From Pseudomonadota bacterium (GTDB lineage: Bacteria > Pseudomonadota > Gammaproteobacteria > Xanthomonadales > Ahniellaceae), in assembly GCA_022843465.1 (NCBI GenBank), contig JALHNO010000014.1:62001-126000 (forward strand): a stretch of 64,000 bases of DNA, written 5' to 3'. The notes below the pieces were generated by a model. That model was not told where the DNA came from. It made no database searches and saw nothing but the letters and a program-made list of their open reading frames with translations. Every line of letters begins with the position of its first letter. Position 1 is the stretch's first letter. Of the stretch, positions 36,548 through 45,008 are shown one piece after another. The position numbers and the translations under genes were made by a program.

Positions 36548-37753
36548 ATGGCTGATTCGCGACTTGAGTTGAGAGCGGGCGAACGGGTATTCAGCGAGGG
36601 CGACCCGCCAACTTGCGCGTACCTGATCGAGTCCGGCCACATCGAGATCGTGACGCTGCAGGATGGCGCGCCGCTTGTGCTCAGTGTGCTGGGCGAGGGT
36701 GATCTACTGGGCGAGATGGCCATCATTGACGCCGCCCCGCGCACCGCAACTGCACGCGCGCTGACGGATTCCGTGCTGATTCCCGTCGATGGCAAGCAGC
36801 TTTCCGAGCGCATCGAGAGCAGCGATCCGATTGTGCGCGCCCTGTTGAAGGGCCAGCTGACGCGCTACCGCCAGGCTCTGCTGAGCCTGCGCGCCGGCCA
36901 TCCGGGCGCTCTGGAGCTCAGCGGCAAGGGCAAGCGCTTTGTTGATGGCGATGGCTATGATGATGGTGCAGTCGCCAAGATCCGCCTGGAAACCCAGCTC
37001 CGCGATGCGCTGAGCACGGGCACCCTGGAAGTGCGCTTTCAGCCCATCTATGACATCGCGGCAGAGCGCATTGCCGGGTACGAAGCACTGGTCCGCTGGA
37101 CCCATCCCGTGCGCGGACCGATCTCGCCGGCAGAGTTCATCTCATTGGCCGAGGAAACTTCACTGATCCTGCCGGTCGGCCAGTACGTATTGGACCGCGT
37201 GGCCGAGGGGCTGGCCGAGTTGCAGCGGCTGGGCGTGCGGCCACTCCCCTTTGTTGCGGTCAATATGTCGGGACGGCAATTGGGTGAACTCGACATGCTT
37301 TCGGCCATCCGGGAATCCTCCCAGCGCAATGGCATCGACCCGCGCCTGATCAAGATCGAGGTCACCGAGAGTCTGACCCTCGATGTCGAACGCGTCGGCG
37401 AGTTGATCCGCCGCGCCGAGGCCGAGGGCATGATGGTAGCGCTCGATGATTTTGGTACCGGTCACTCGAATCTCGGCCATCTGCACAAGTTGCGCTTCAA
37501 CACCATCAAGCTGGACCAGGGCTTTGTCCGTCAGATGCTGGAAGCGCCGCGCTGTCACGCGGTGGTGCGCGCGATCGTCGCCATGGTGCACGCGCTCGAA
37601 GCAGATCTCGTCGCAGAAGGCGTCGAGACGAGGGCGCAACTGGACGCCCTGGCGGCAATGAAATGCAAATATGCACAGGGTTACCTGATCGGGCGTCCGC
37701 AGACGTTCAGCGAAATGCTCGCCAATCATCCGCTGGAGCAGACATCCGGATAG
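36548..37753 (+). CDS. Cyclic-nucleotide-binding/EAL c-di-GMP phosphodiesterase
   Basis: A 401-residue cytosolic protein with two domains. Residues 1-120 form a Crp-type cyclic-nucleotide-binding domain with an intact phosphate-binding cassette, GEMAII (55-60) and the Arg of PRTATARAL. Residues 145-395 form an EAL domain with EALVRW (179), VNMSGRQL, EVTES (271), DDFGTGHSNLGHL (300), KLDQGFV, AEGVET (356) and QGYLIGRP. All metal and catalytic positions are present, so it should hydrolyse c-di-GMP. There is no DNA-binding helix-turn-helix. The pairing suggests that cAMP or cGMP controls c-di-GMP breakdown. It stands alone after the pil terminator, near pilus genes that are often c-di-GMP-responsive. 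Confidence 0.92.
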   Translation: MADSRLELRAGERVFSEGDPPTCAYLIESGHIEIVTLQDGAPLVLSVLGEGDLLGEMAIIDAAPRTATARALTDSVLIPVDGKQLSERIESSDPIVRALLKGQLTRYRQALLSLRAGHPGALELSGKGKRFVDGDGYDDGAVAKIRLETQLRDALSTGTLEVRFQPIYDIAAERIAGYEALVRWTHPVRGPISPAEFISLAEETSLILPVGQYVLDRVAEGLAELQRLGVRPLPFVAVNMSGRQLGELDMLSAIRESSQRNGIDPRLIKIEVTESLTLDVERVGELIRRAEAEGMMVALDDFGTGHSNLGHLHKLRFNTIKLDQGFVRQMLEAPRCHAVVRAIVAMVHALEADLVAEGVETRAQLDALAAMKCKYAQGYLIGRPQTFSEMLANHPLEQTSG

Positions 37754-37929
37754 CGGCCGCGATTCGATCCCGCTCGATTCCGCAAGCTTGACCTCAGCGG
37801 CAGCTCGCGATAGCGCGTGCGCGGAGCCCGGGCGCAGGTGCACGCAGGTGGCCACCGTGCAAGGCACCGTCGGATTCGCGATCAGCCCTGCGAACCCCAC
37901 TACACTGGCGCCTTTGACAGGAGCCGTAG

Positions 37930-39492
37930 ATGCATGCACCCGGGGAACGTGGAGTCTGGATTCGACGCATGGCGATGATCGCGCTGGCGACACCCATGGC
38001 CGCAGCCGCAGCCGGGATCGACCAGACCATCGAGGCCCTGGTTGCGCCGGTTACGGCGCGGGTTTCGCAGCTGGTGTTCTACCCCCTGCGCATCGGCGAC
38101 GCCGAACTCCCCTTGATCGTGCTCTGGCTGATGGCGGCAGCGATATTCTGCACCTTCTATTTCCGCTTCATCAATCTGCGTGGTTTCGTGCAGGGCTTTC
38201 GCATTCTGCGCGGCGACTATTCCGATCCACAGGCTGCCGGCCAGGTTACCCATTTCCAGGCCTTGACGACCGCGATCTCGGGTACCGTTGGCCTGGGCAA
38301 TATTGCCGGTGTAGCCATCGCGGTGTCGATCGGTGGGCCGGGCGCGACCTTCTGGATGATTCTTGCCGGCCTGCTCGGAATGTCCTCCAAGTTCTGTGAA
38401 TGCACGCTCGGCGTGATGTATCGCCGCGAAAACCCGGATGGCAGCATCTCCGGTGGTCCGATGTACTACATAAGCCAGGCAATCCCGCTGCGATTTCCCG
38501 CGCTTGCAGGCTTCGCCAAGGTGCTCGCGGCCGTCTTCGCGGTCTGCTGCATTGCCGGGGCCGCGGGCGGTGGCAACATGTTCCAGGCCAACCAGACCTT
38601 CGCCCAACTGGTGAACGTCACCGGCGGCGAATCGAGCTGGTTCGCCGACAAGGCCTGGCTGGTCGGTCTGGCCATGGCGGTGATGGTGGGTGCGGTCATC
38701 ATCGGTGGTATCCGCTCGATCGCGCGCGTCACCAACAAGCTGGTGCCCCTGATGGCGGCGTTTTACGTTGGCGTCAGCCTGACCATCCTGTTCACGAATT
38801 TCGACCGGATCGACGATGCGTTTCTGGCCATCTGGGATGGCGCCTTTTCGCCGAGCGGCGTGCAGGGTGGATTCCTCGGGGTCATGATTGCCGGCTTCCG
38901 TCGCGCCACATTCTCCAACGAGGCGGGCGTTGGTTCGTCCGCGATCGCGCATGCTGCCGTGCGCACGCGCGAGCCTGTCACGGAGGGCCTGGTGGCGCTC
39001 TGGGAGCCCTTCATCGACACCGTGGTGATCTGCACCATGACGGCCCTGGTCATCATCATTACCGGATTTGCGCATGATCCCGCTGGCTTGAGCGGCGTCC
39101 AGCTGGCCTCCAAGGCCTATGCCTCGGTTTACAGCTGGTTCCCCATCCTGCTGGCGATCGCGGTATTCCTGTTTGCGTTTTCCACAATGGTCTCGTGGAG
39201 CTACTACGGGCTGAAGGCAGCGACCTATCTGTTTGGCGAGAATCGCTGGGTGGATGTCGGCTACAAGCTGGTCTATCTTCTGCTGACCGTGGTCGGTTGC
39301 ACCATGCAGCTCGCGGCCGTCACCGATCTTGCCGATGCCCTGATCTTCATCATGGCGGTGCCCAATGTGATCGCCATCTATCTGCTGGCGCCCCTGGTCA
39401 AGCGCGAACTGGAGTCCTACCTCGCGCGACTGCACTCTGGTGAGATCGTCAACATCCGGGAGCAGGCCAAGGTGCTCGATGCGACTGCCTAG
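37930..39492 (+). CDS. Alanine/glycine:cation symporter (AGCS family)
   Basis: A 520-residue polytopic inner-membrane transporter of the AlsT/DagA type that takes up alanine or glycine with sodium or protons. Family signatures include FQALTTAISGTVGLGNIAGV, GGPGATFWMILAGLLGMSSK and CTLGVMYRRENPDGSISGGP, and later NEAGVGSSAIAHAA. About ten to eleven hydrophobic spans are visible. The ATG follows CAGGAG. The first 28 residues look like a signal-type helix. The 176-base gap before it holds nothing I can assign beyond the ribosome site. Confidence 0.92.
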   Translation: MHAPGERGVWIRRMAMIALATPMAAAAAGIDQTIEALVAPVTARVSQLVFYPLRIGDAELPLIVLWLMAAAIFCTFYFRFINLRGFVQGFRILRGDYSDPQAAGQVTHFQALTTAISGTVGLGNIAGVAIAVSIGGPGATFWMILAGLLGMSSKFCECTLGVMYRRENPDGSISGGPMYYISQAIPLRFPALAGFAKVLAAVFAVCCIAGAAGGGNMFQANQTFAQLVNVTGGESSWFADKAWLVGLAMAVMVGAVIIGGIRSIARVTNKLVPLMAAFYVGVSLTILFTNFDRIDDAFLAIWDGAFSPSGVQGGFLGVMIAGFRRATFSNEAGVGSSAIAHAAVRTREPVTEGLVALWEPFIDTVVICTMTALVIIITGFAHDPAGLSGVQLASKAYASVYSWFPILLAIAVFLFAFSTMVSWSYYGLKAATYLFGENRWVDVGYKLVYLLLTVVGCTMQLAAVTDLADALIFIMAVPNVIAIYLLAPLVKRELESYLARLHSGEIVNIREQAKVLDATA

Positions 39493-39659
39493 CCTGTCAT
39501 CGAGTCGCTTTGGCCAACGCAACAGCGTCAACTTCATCGACCGGCAGGCGCAGTTTCGTTGCGGGTTGCCATTGGACTTGGGGGAGCCGCTGCCGTAGTG
39601 TTTGCGCAGCCGGCGCCGATCAGGTTTCGCGCCTCAGCGGCAAAGGAGATCGCCGTTAA

Positions 39660-40562
39660 ATGTCGGACCCGCGAAGCGCGCAGATCGAGGCCTTTCTGCA
39701 GCAACTGACGGCAGTGCGTGGACTGTCGGCCTACACCGCGCGCGCCTATCGCGAAGACCTGGAGGCGCTCGACCGCTGGTTGCTTGACACCATGCCGGCG
39801 ATTGCGTGGTCCGAATTGGGCGTGGCGTCGGTGCGTGCCTACGTTGCGGCAGCGCATCGACAAGGCTTGGCCGGCAAGTCGATCGCGCGTCGCCTGTCGG
39901 CCATCCGCAGCTTCTACCGCCATCTGATACGTGAAGGTCGCGCGACTTTCAATCCTGCCGATGGCGTGCGTGCCCCGAAGTCGCCACGCAAGCTGCCCAA
40001 TGTGCTGGATGCCGACGAGATGCACGCCTTCCTCGATTTTCCCGAGGATGCGCCGCTGAGCCGGCGTGACAAGGCCATGTTCGAGTTGTTCTATTCCTCG
40101 GCATTGCGGCTGTCGGAACTGTGCGCCCTGCGCTGGCAAGCGTATGACCGCACGGATGGACTGCTGCGGGTACTTGGCAAGGGCGCGCGCACGCGGGTGG
40201 TGCCGGTTGGCTCCAAGGCGGCAGATGCGCTGGCGGACTGGCAGGCAGAGAGCGGCGGCGGTCCCAACGACCCGGTGTTCCCAGGACGCGCTGGTGCCTG
40301 CATATCGCCGCGCAGCGTCCAGGCACGGCTCAAGCACTGGGCACAGCGTCAGGGCGTCTGGAAGCGCATGCATCCGCATCTGCTGCGGCATTCCTGTGCC
40401 AGCCACCTGCTTGAGTCCAGTGGCGATCTGCGCGGTGTCCAGGAAATGCTGGGGCACTCCGATATCGCCACGACCCAGATCTATACGCATCTGGACTATC
40501 AGCATCTGGCGCGGGTCTATGACGGCGCGCATCCGCGTGCCAAGAGTCGCAGCAAGTCCTGA
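39660..40562 (+). CDS. xerC: Tyrosine recombinase XerC
   Basis: XerC with XerD resolves chromosome dimers at dif. The 300-residue protein has the SAM-like core-binding domain ([17 protein letters not shown]) and a catalytic domain with all six active-site residues: Arg150 ([14 protein letters not shown]), Lys174 (GKGARTR), His240 and Arg243 ([14 protein letters not shown]), His266 ([15 protein letters not shown]) and Tyr275. The position directly upstream of hslV favours XerC over XerD. The start follows AGGAGATCG. The preceding 167-base gap shows nothing else. Confidence 0.93.
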   Translation: MSDPRSAQIEAFLQQLTAVRGLSAYTARAYREDLEALDRWLLDTMPAIAWSELGVASVRAYVAAAHRQGLAGKSIARRLSAIRSFYRHLIREGRATFNPADGVRAPKSPRKLPNVLDADEMHAFLDFPEDAPLSRRDKAMFELFYSSALRLSELCALRWQAYDRTDGLLRVLGKGARTRVVPVGSKAADALADWQAESGGGPNDPVFPGRAGACISPRSVQARLKHWAQRQGVWKRMHPHLLRHSCASHLLESSGDLRGVQEMLGHSDIATTQIYTHLDYQHLARVYDGAHPRAKSRSKS

Positions 40563-40632
40563 GAAACCCGGCTCGGGTGCTTGTATTCGCCATGATGGAA
40601 CCCCAGATAGCCTGCTCCACTGGAGAAACCCC

Positions 40633-41187
40633 ATGTCGACGCATCGCCCGGACACCATGTACGCAACCACCATCCTGTCGGTGCGGAAGGACGGCAAGGT
40701 CGTGGTCGGCGGCGACGGCCAGGTGACCCTCGGCAATACCGTGATGAAATCCAACGCGCGCAAGGTGCGCCGACTGGGCAAGGGCGATGTGCTGGCCGGT
40801 TTTGCCGGTGCCACCGCCGATGCCTTTACCCTGTTCGAGTTGTTCGAGGCCAAGCTGGAGAAGCATGGCGGCCAACTCACCCGCGCCGCGGTGGAAATGG
40901 CCAAGGAATGGCGCACCGAGCGTCGCTATGGACGACTTGAGGCCTTGCTGGCTGTGGCCGATCGTTCGACCTCGCTGCTGATCAGCGGCACCGGCGATGT
41001 ACTCGAACCGGAAAACGGCCTGATCGCGATTGGCTCCGGCGGTCCGTTCGCGCAGGCAGCGGCCAAGGCCCTGTTGGAAAGCACCGAACTGAGCGCAGAA
41101 GAGATTGTCCGGCGGGCGCTGAAGATCGCGGGCGATATCTGCATCTACACCAACCACAGCGTGACCATCGAATCGCTGGATTCCTGA
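40633..41187 (+). CDS. hslV: HslV, proteolytic subunit of the HslUV protease
   Basis: HslV is the threonine peptidase of the bacterial proteasome-like HslUV complex. The 184-residue protein matches E. coli HslV from [19 protein letters not shown] onward ([47 protein letters not shown]). The catalytic N-terminal threonine is Thr12, so an 11-residue propeptide must be removed. Such a propeptide is known from Xanthomonadales and some other groups. It lies 70 bases after xerC. The ATPase partner hslU is not downstream, where the next gene faces the other way. Confidence 0.95.
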   Translation: MSTHRPDTMYATTILSVRKDGKVVVGGDGQVTLGNTVMKSNARKVRRLGKGDVLAGFAGATADAFTLFELFEAKLEKHGGQLTRAAVEMAKEWRTERRYGRLEALLAVADRSTSLLISGTGDVLEPENGLIAIGSGGPFAQAAAKALLESTELSAEEIVRRALKIAGDICIYTNHSVTIESLDS

Positions 41188-41236
41188 AGCGGAAGCGCGA
41201 AGCCGGCACGCGCGGCTCAGGCGATGTGTTCCGCAC

Positions 41237-41692
41237 TCAGCCCAGCGCGGCAAGCTTCTGCTTGATGGTCTCGGAGAGTTTGCCCATATCGGCCTTGCCG
41301 GCAACCTGGGGTTTGACCAGGGCAATCACCTTGCCCATGTCGCGGGCACTTGCGGCGCCTGACTGTGCAATGGCGGCATCGATGATCGCGGCGATCTCGC
41401 TGTCCGCGAGCTGCGCCGGCAGGTAGGTCTGGATCACACCGACCTCGAACTTCTCGACATCGGCCAGATCGGCACGACCGGCCGCTTCGTACTGGGTGAT
41501 CGAGTCCTTGCGCTGCTTGAGCATCTTCTCGAGTGCGGCGAGCACCTGGTCGTCGTTCAGCACGATCCGCTCATCGACCTCGCGCTGCTTGATCGCGGCA
41601 TTGATCAATCGGATGACACCGAGTTTGTCCTTCTCGCCGCTCTTCATCGCGGCTTTCATGTCCTCGGTCAGGCGGGTCTTGAGGGTACTCAT
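41237..41692 (-). CDS. yqeY: GatB/YqeY domain protein
   Basis: A 151-residue YqeY protein, the all-helical domain also found at the end of GatB. It carries STLKTRLTEDMKAAMKSGEK, the LGVIRLINAAIKQREVDER segment, YLPAQLADSEI and the C-terminal MGKVIALVKPQVAGKADMG. It may help tRNA-dependent amidation, but no activity is proven. GGAG precedes the called ATG; the frame upstream is unrelated. It follows rpsU on the same strand, the usual rpsU-yqeY pair. dnaG, which often comes next, is absent because hslV converges on it. Confidence 0.93.
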   Translation of the reverse strand: MSTLKTRLTEDMKAAMKSGEKDKLGVIRLINAAIKQREVDERIVLNDDQVLAALEKMLKQRKDSITQYEAAGRADLADVEKFEVGVIQTYLPAQLADSEIAAIIDAAIAQSGAASARDMGKVIALVKPQVAGKADMGKLSETIKQKLAALG

Positions 41693-41736
41693 CGGGAACT
41701 CCACACTAGGGAATCGGGCAGAAAGCGGGCAGAACA

Positions 41737-41771
41737 CAAAAAGCCGGCGCTGCGAGGCAAGGCCGGCTTTC
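41737..41771 (-). terminator. Rho-independent terminator after rpsU
   Basis: On the minus strand AAAGCCGGC pairs with GCCGGCTTTTT across an 11-13-base loop, with the U-tract in the correct direction for rpsU. It lies about 40 bases past the rpsU stop and before yqeY, so yqeY expression would depend on read-through or its own promoter. Confidence 0.85.
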
Positions 41772-41810
41772 GGAGAGAGTGCAGTGCAGGCGGGCCTTGC
41801 GGCCGCCGGA

Positions 41811-42026
41811 TCAATACAGACGCTGACGCTTGGTAACGTCGCGCATGGTGCGACGGTGGTTGCGCTTCACGGCTGCAGCGGCTTTGCGCTTGCGCTCCAT
41901 GGTCGGCTTTTCGTAGAACTCGCGCTTGCGGGTTTCGGCCAGGATGCCGGCCTTCTCACAGGTACGCTTGAAACGGCGCAGAGCAAACTCGAATGGTTCG
42001 TTCTCGCGGACTTTTACGTTGGGCAT
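41811..42026 (-). CDS. rpsU: 30S ribosomal protein S21
   Basis: S21 assists initiation on mRNA near the anti-Shine-Dalgarno end of 16S rRNA. The 71-residue protein is complete: [39 protein letters not shown] and a basic C-terminus ending RQRLY. GGAGAG lies just upstream of the ATG. It is divergent from tsaD, a gene arrangement widely conserved in proteobacteria. Confidence 0.98.
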   Translation of the reverse strand: MPNVKVRENEPFEFALRRFKRTCEKAGILAETRKREFYEKPTMERKRKAAAAVKRNHRRTMRDVTKRQRLY

Positions 42027-42198
42027 GATCTCTCCGTGCTTAAATTGCTTCCCCTGCCAGGGGAGCGAGCCGCGCATTCTGCCAAGCCTTGATCGAGTTT
42101 GCAAAGATCGCGTTAAGGTCGCTGCCCGGAAATCCCTCTGGATATTCCTGGCCGGGCCCATGTTGTTCTAAAATAGTCCCTATTTTCAAAGGCTTGAA

Positions 42199-43233
42199 GT
42201 GCGCGTACTGGGAATCGAAAGTTCTTGTGACGAAACCGGGCTGGCGCTGTATGACACCGCCTCGGGTCTGCGCGCGCACGCCCTGTTCAGCCAGATCGAC
42301 CTCCATCAGGCGTACGGCGGCGTGGTGCCCGAGCTGGCTTCGCGCGATCACGTGCATCGCTTGCTACCGCTGATCCGGCAAACGCTGGCGCGCGCAGGAC
42401 TCGGAATTGCCGACATCGACGGGATCGCCTACACCGCGGGCCCTGGGCTGATCGGCGCCCTGCTGGTGGGTGCTGCCACCGCGCGTGCGCTGGCCTGGTC
42501 GCTGGATGTGCCATCGATCGGCGTCCATCACATGGAGGGCCATCTGCTGGCACCTCTGCTGGAAAACGACGCGCCTGCGCCGCCCTTTGTCGCCTTGCTG
42601 GTTTCTGGCGGTCACAGCCAGTTGATTGAAGTGGCGGCGATCGGCGCCTACCGCATGCTCGGCGATACGCTCGACGACGCCGCCGGCGAGGCGTTTGACA
42701 AGAGTGCAAAGCTGATGGGCCTGCCCTATCCCGGCGGACCTGAACTTGCGCGCGTGGCCGCTGCCGGTCGGCCCGGACAGCATCGTTTCTCGCGGCCGAT
42801 GTGTGATCGTCCCGGTCTCGACTTCAGCTTCAGCGGCCTGAAGACCCAGGTGATGTTGGCCTGGAAGGCATCGGATCACAGCGAACAGGCACGCGCCGAT
42901 ATTGCGCTCGCATTTGAAGACGCGGTGACCGAGACGCTGGCGATCAAGTGTCTGCGCGCGCTGCAGCAGACCGGACTGCGCAGTCTGATCGTCGCGGGCG
43001 GAGTCGGTGCCAATCGACAATTGCGCGCCCGACTGGGTGAAGCAGCCCGACGCGATGGCTTCAAGCTGGCGTTTCCGCGACCGGAGTTCTGTACCGACAA
43101 TGGCGCCATGATTGCCTTCGCCGGCGCCAAGCGCCTGCAGGCGGGATTGCACGATGGCGCCAGTATCGATGTGCGCCCGCGCTGGCCGCTGGAAGAATTG
43201 GTGGCGGTGGCCGCAGTGCGCACAACAAGCTGA
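42199..43233 (+). CDS. tsaD: tRNA N6-threonylcarbamoyladenosine synthase subunit TsaD
   Basis: TsaD transfers threonylcarbamoyl to A37 of ANN-decoding tRNAs, working with TsaB, TsaC and TsaE. The 344-residue protein has the Kae1/TsaD ASKHA fold with [19 protein letters not shown] at the start, the iron ligands in HHMEGH (His111, His115), [37 protein letters not shown] and the late [15 protein letters not shown]. It starts at GTG. It is divergent from rpsU with a 172-base gap that includes a TAAAAT box close to tsaD. Confidence 0.96.
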   Translation: MRVLGIESSCDETGLALYDTASGLRAHALFSQIDLHQAYGGVVPELASRDHVHRLLPLIRQTLARAGLGIADIDGIAYTAGPGLIGALLVGAATARALAWSLDVPSIGVHHMEGHLLAPLLENDAPAPPFVALLVSGGHSQLIEVAAIGAYRMLGDTLDDAAGEAFDKSAKLMGLPYPGGPELARVAAAGRPGQHRFSRPMCDRPGLDFSFSGLKTQVMLAWKASDHSEQARADIALAFEDAVTETLAIKCLRALQQTGLRSLIVAGGVGANRQLRARLGEAARRDGFKLAFPRPEFCTDNGAMIAFAGAKRLQAGLHDGASIDVRPRWPLEELVAVAAVRTTS

Positions 43234-43316
43234 CCGGCAGGAGTCCGTGCGCGCGCCAGTCGCACGGACAAGTTGCCTCGTACCTAAAATGATGGGCTCT
43301 GAACAGGATACTGTGC

Positions 43317-43676
43317 ATGGATATCGTCTTCATCGAAGCATTGCGCATAGACGCACTGATCGGCATCTACGACTGGGAGCGCCGAGCGCGTCAACCCGTG
43401 GTTCTTGATCTGGAGATGGCCTTCGACAACCGCGTGCCGGCGGCTACTGATCGCATCGAGTCGACGCTCGACTACAAGGCGGTCAGCAAGCGGCTGATCG
43501 GTTTTGTCGGTGCCAGTGATTTTGCCCTGGTCGAGACCTTGGCCGAGCGTTGCGCCGAAATCGTGATGAAGGAGTTCGCGGTAACCTGGTTGCGGCTGCG
43601 CATCGCCAAGCCGGGTGCGGTGCGCGGGGCACAGTCGGTGGGCGTGCAGATCGAGCGTGGCAGGCGTGACGATTGA
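43317..43676 (+). CDS. folB: Dihydroneopterin aldolase
   Basis: FolB cleaves or epimerises 7,8-dihydroneopterin in folate synthesis. The 119-residue protein has FIEALRIDALIGIYDWER (Glu21 in the pterin site), TLDYKAVSKRL, VETLAERCAEIV and the catalytic Lys98 in IAKPGAV. Length is typical. folK starts inside its final codons (about 11-base overlap), so the two are translationally coupled. Confidence 0.95.
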   Translation: MDIVFIEALRIDALIGIYDWERRARQPVVLDLEMAFDNRVPAATDRIESTLDYKAVSKRLIGFVGASDFALVETLAERCAEIVMKEFAVTWLRLRIAKPGAVRGAQSVGVQIERGRRDD

Positions 43677-44175
43677 CCGGCACCGCGTTTTGCTGAGCCT
43701 CGGCAGCAACATCGACGCCGAGGCCAACCTGCGTTCGGCGCTGCGCCATCTGGGCGCCCGTTTTGCCGGACTGCGCGTTTCGCCGGTCTACCAGACGCCT
43801 GCGATCGGCTTCGCCGGTGATGATTTCCTCAATCTTGCGGTAGCCATCGAATCCGACCTCGAGCCGGAGCCATTGAACGACTGGCTGCATGCGCTCGAAG
43901 ATGATCACGGCCGGCGTCGCGATCAGCCGCGGTTTTCCGCGCGGACGCTCGATATCGATATCGTGCTGTTCGACGATCTGCAACTGCGGGCCGGCGGCAA
44001 TCTGCAGATCCCGCGACCCGAACTGCAGCATGCCTTTGTACTCAAGCCCTTGTTCGACCTGGAACCGGAACGCATCGTCCCCGGCATCGAAAGCAGCCTC
44101 GGCGACCTGTGGCGCCGGCATCCGGAAGTCGATGCAGCGCGCTGGAACGCGGACGCGCGCTACCTGACGGCGTAG
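43666..44175 (+). CDS. folK: HPPK, 2-amino-4-hydroxy-6-hydroxymethyldihydropteridine pyrophosphokinase
   Basis: FolK pyrophosphorylates hydroxymethyl-dihydropterin before DHPS. The 169-residue protein begins with a strand and LLSLGSNIDAEANLRSAL, then VSPVYQTPAIGF, FLNLAVAIESDL and the metal-binding SARTLDIDIVLFDD (Asp96 and Asp98) followed by IPRPELQHAFVLKPL. Of two nearby GTG codons I took the second, which gives a family-like N-terminus; the first would add three residues. It overlaps folB, and the pteridine reductase gene converges on it. Confidence 0.94.
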   Translation: MTIDRHRVLLSLGSNIDAEANLRSALRHLGARFAGLRVSPVYQTPAIGFAGDDFLNLAVAIESDLEPEPLNDWLHALEDDHGRRRDQPRFSARTLDIDIVLFDDLQLRAGGNLQIPRPELQHAFVLKPLFDLEPERIVPGIESSLGDLWRRHPEVDAARWNADARYLTA

Positions 44176-44200
44176 GGCGACCGCCAATTCGGCATGGCAG

Positions 44201-44935
44201 TCATATCGATCGACCGCCATCAATGGCGAGGATCTGGCCGGTGACGAAGGGCGCGTCGCGCAGCAGGAAAACAGCGGCCTGTGCAATGTCCCCGGCGTTG
44301 CCTGCGCGCGCCAGCGGGGTGGCATCGATCAACGCCTGCCTGGCCGTGGCGGACTTGCCACGCTCCGGCCACAGGATGGCGCCGGGGGCGATCGCATTCA
44401 CCCGGACTTCCGGCGCCAGCTCCAGGGCCAGCGAACGCGTCATCATCGCCAGCGCGGCCTTGGCCATGCAGTAGACCGGATGTCCGGCCAGCGGCGAGCT
44501 CGCATATAGATCGACCAGGTTGAGGATCGTGCCGCGCTGCCTGCGCAGATGCGGGGCCGCCGCCTGCGACAGGAAATAGGGCCCCTTGGCATTGCTGGCA
44601 AACAGCTCATCCCAGTGTGCGGGCGTGGTGGCGCCCACTGCCGTGGGATAGAAGCTGGAGGCATTGTTGATCACGGCGTCGAGGCGACCGAATCGCGCGA
44701 TCACCGATTCCACCAGCGCAGGCAGCGCATCCATATCCGCCAACTCGGCCTGCACACTGAAGGCACTGTCGCTACGCTGCCTGAGCAATTCCGCGACCAG
44801 TGCCTGGGCTTCACCCGCGGTGTTCCGGTAGTGCAGCGCAATGTCATAGCCGCCGGCATGCAGGGCGCGCGCGATTGCGGCGCCTATACGCCGCGCACCG
44901 CCGGTTATCAGGGCCACGGGCGCCACTGCGTTCAT
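44201..44935 (-). CDS. Pteridine reductase (short-chain dehydrogenase family)
   Basis: A 244-residue SDR with the Arg-containing TGGARRIG cofactor loop (11-18) that marks PTR1/FolM-type pteridine reductases instead of the ordinary TGxxxGxG. Other SDR hallmarks are NNASSFYP, the YCMAK catalytic pair and VNAIAPGAILWPE. The expected reaction is NADPH-dependent reduction of dihydropterin or dihydrofolate. Its neighbours folB-folK support a pterin role. It is monocistronic and tail-to-tail with folK. A broader SDR specificity cannot be excluded. Confidence 0.85.
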   Translation of the reverse strand: MNAVAPVALITGGARRIGAAIARALHAGGYDIALHYRNTAGEAQALVAELLRQRSDSAFSVQAELADMDALPALVESVIARFGRLDAVINNASSFYPTAVGATTPAHWDELFASNAKGPYFLSQAAAPHLRRQRGTILNLVDLYASSPLAGHPVYCMAKAALAMMTRSLALELAPEVRVNAIAPGAILWPERGKSATARQALIDATPLARAGNAGDIAQAAVFLLRDAPFVTGQILAIDGGRSI

Positions 44936-45008
44936 TGCGATGCCTCAAAAATTACCGAAGTCGCGCCATTGTCGCCGATAACATGTGATGGAATTGCAGG
45001 AACCGCAC

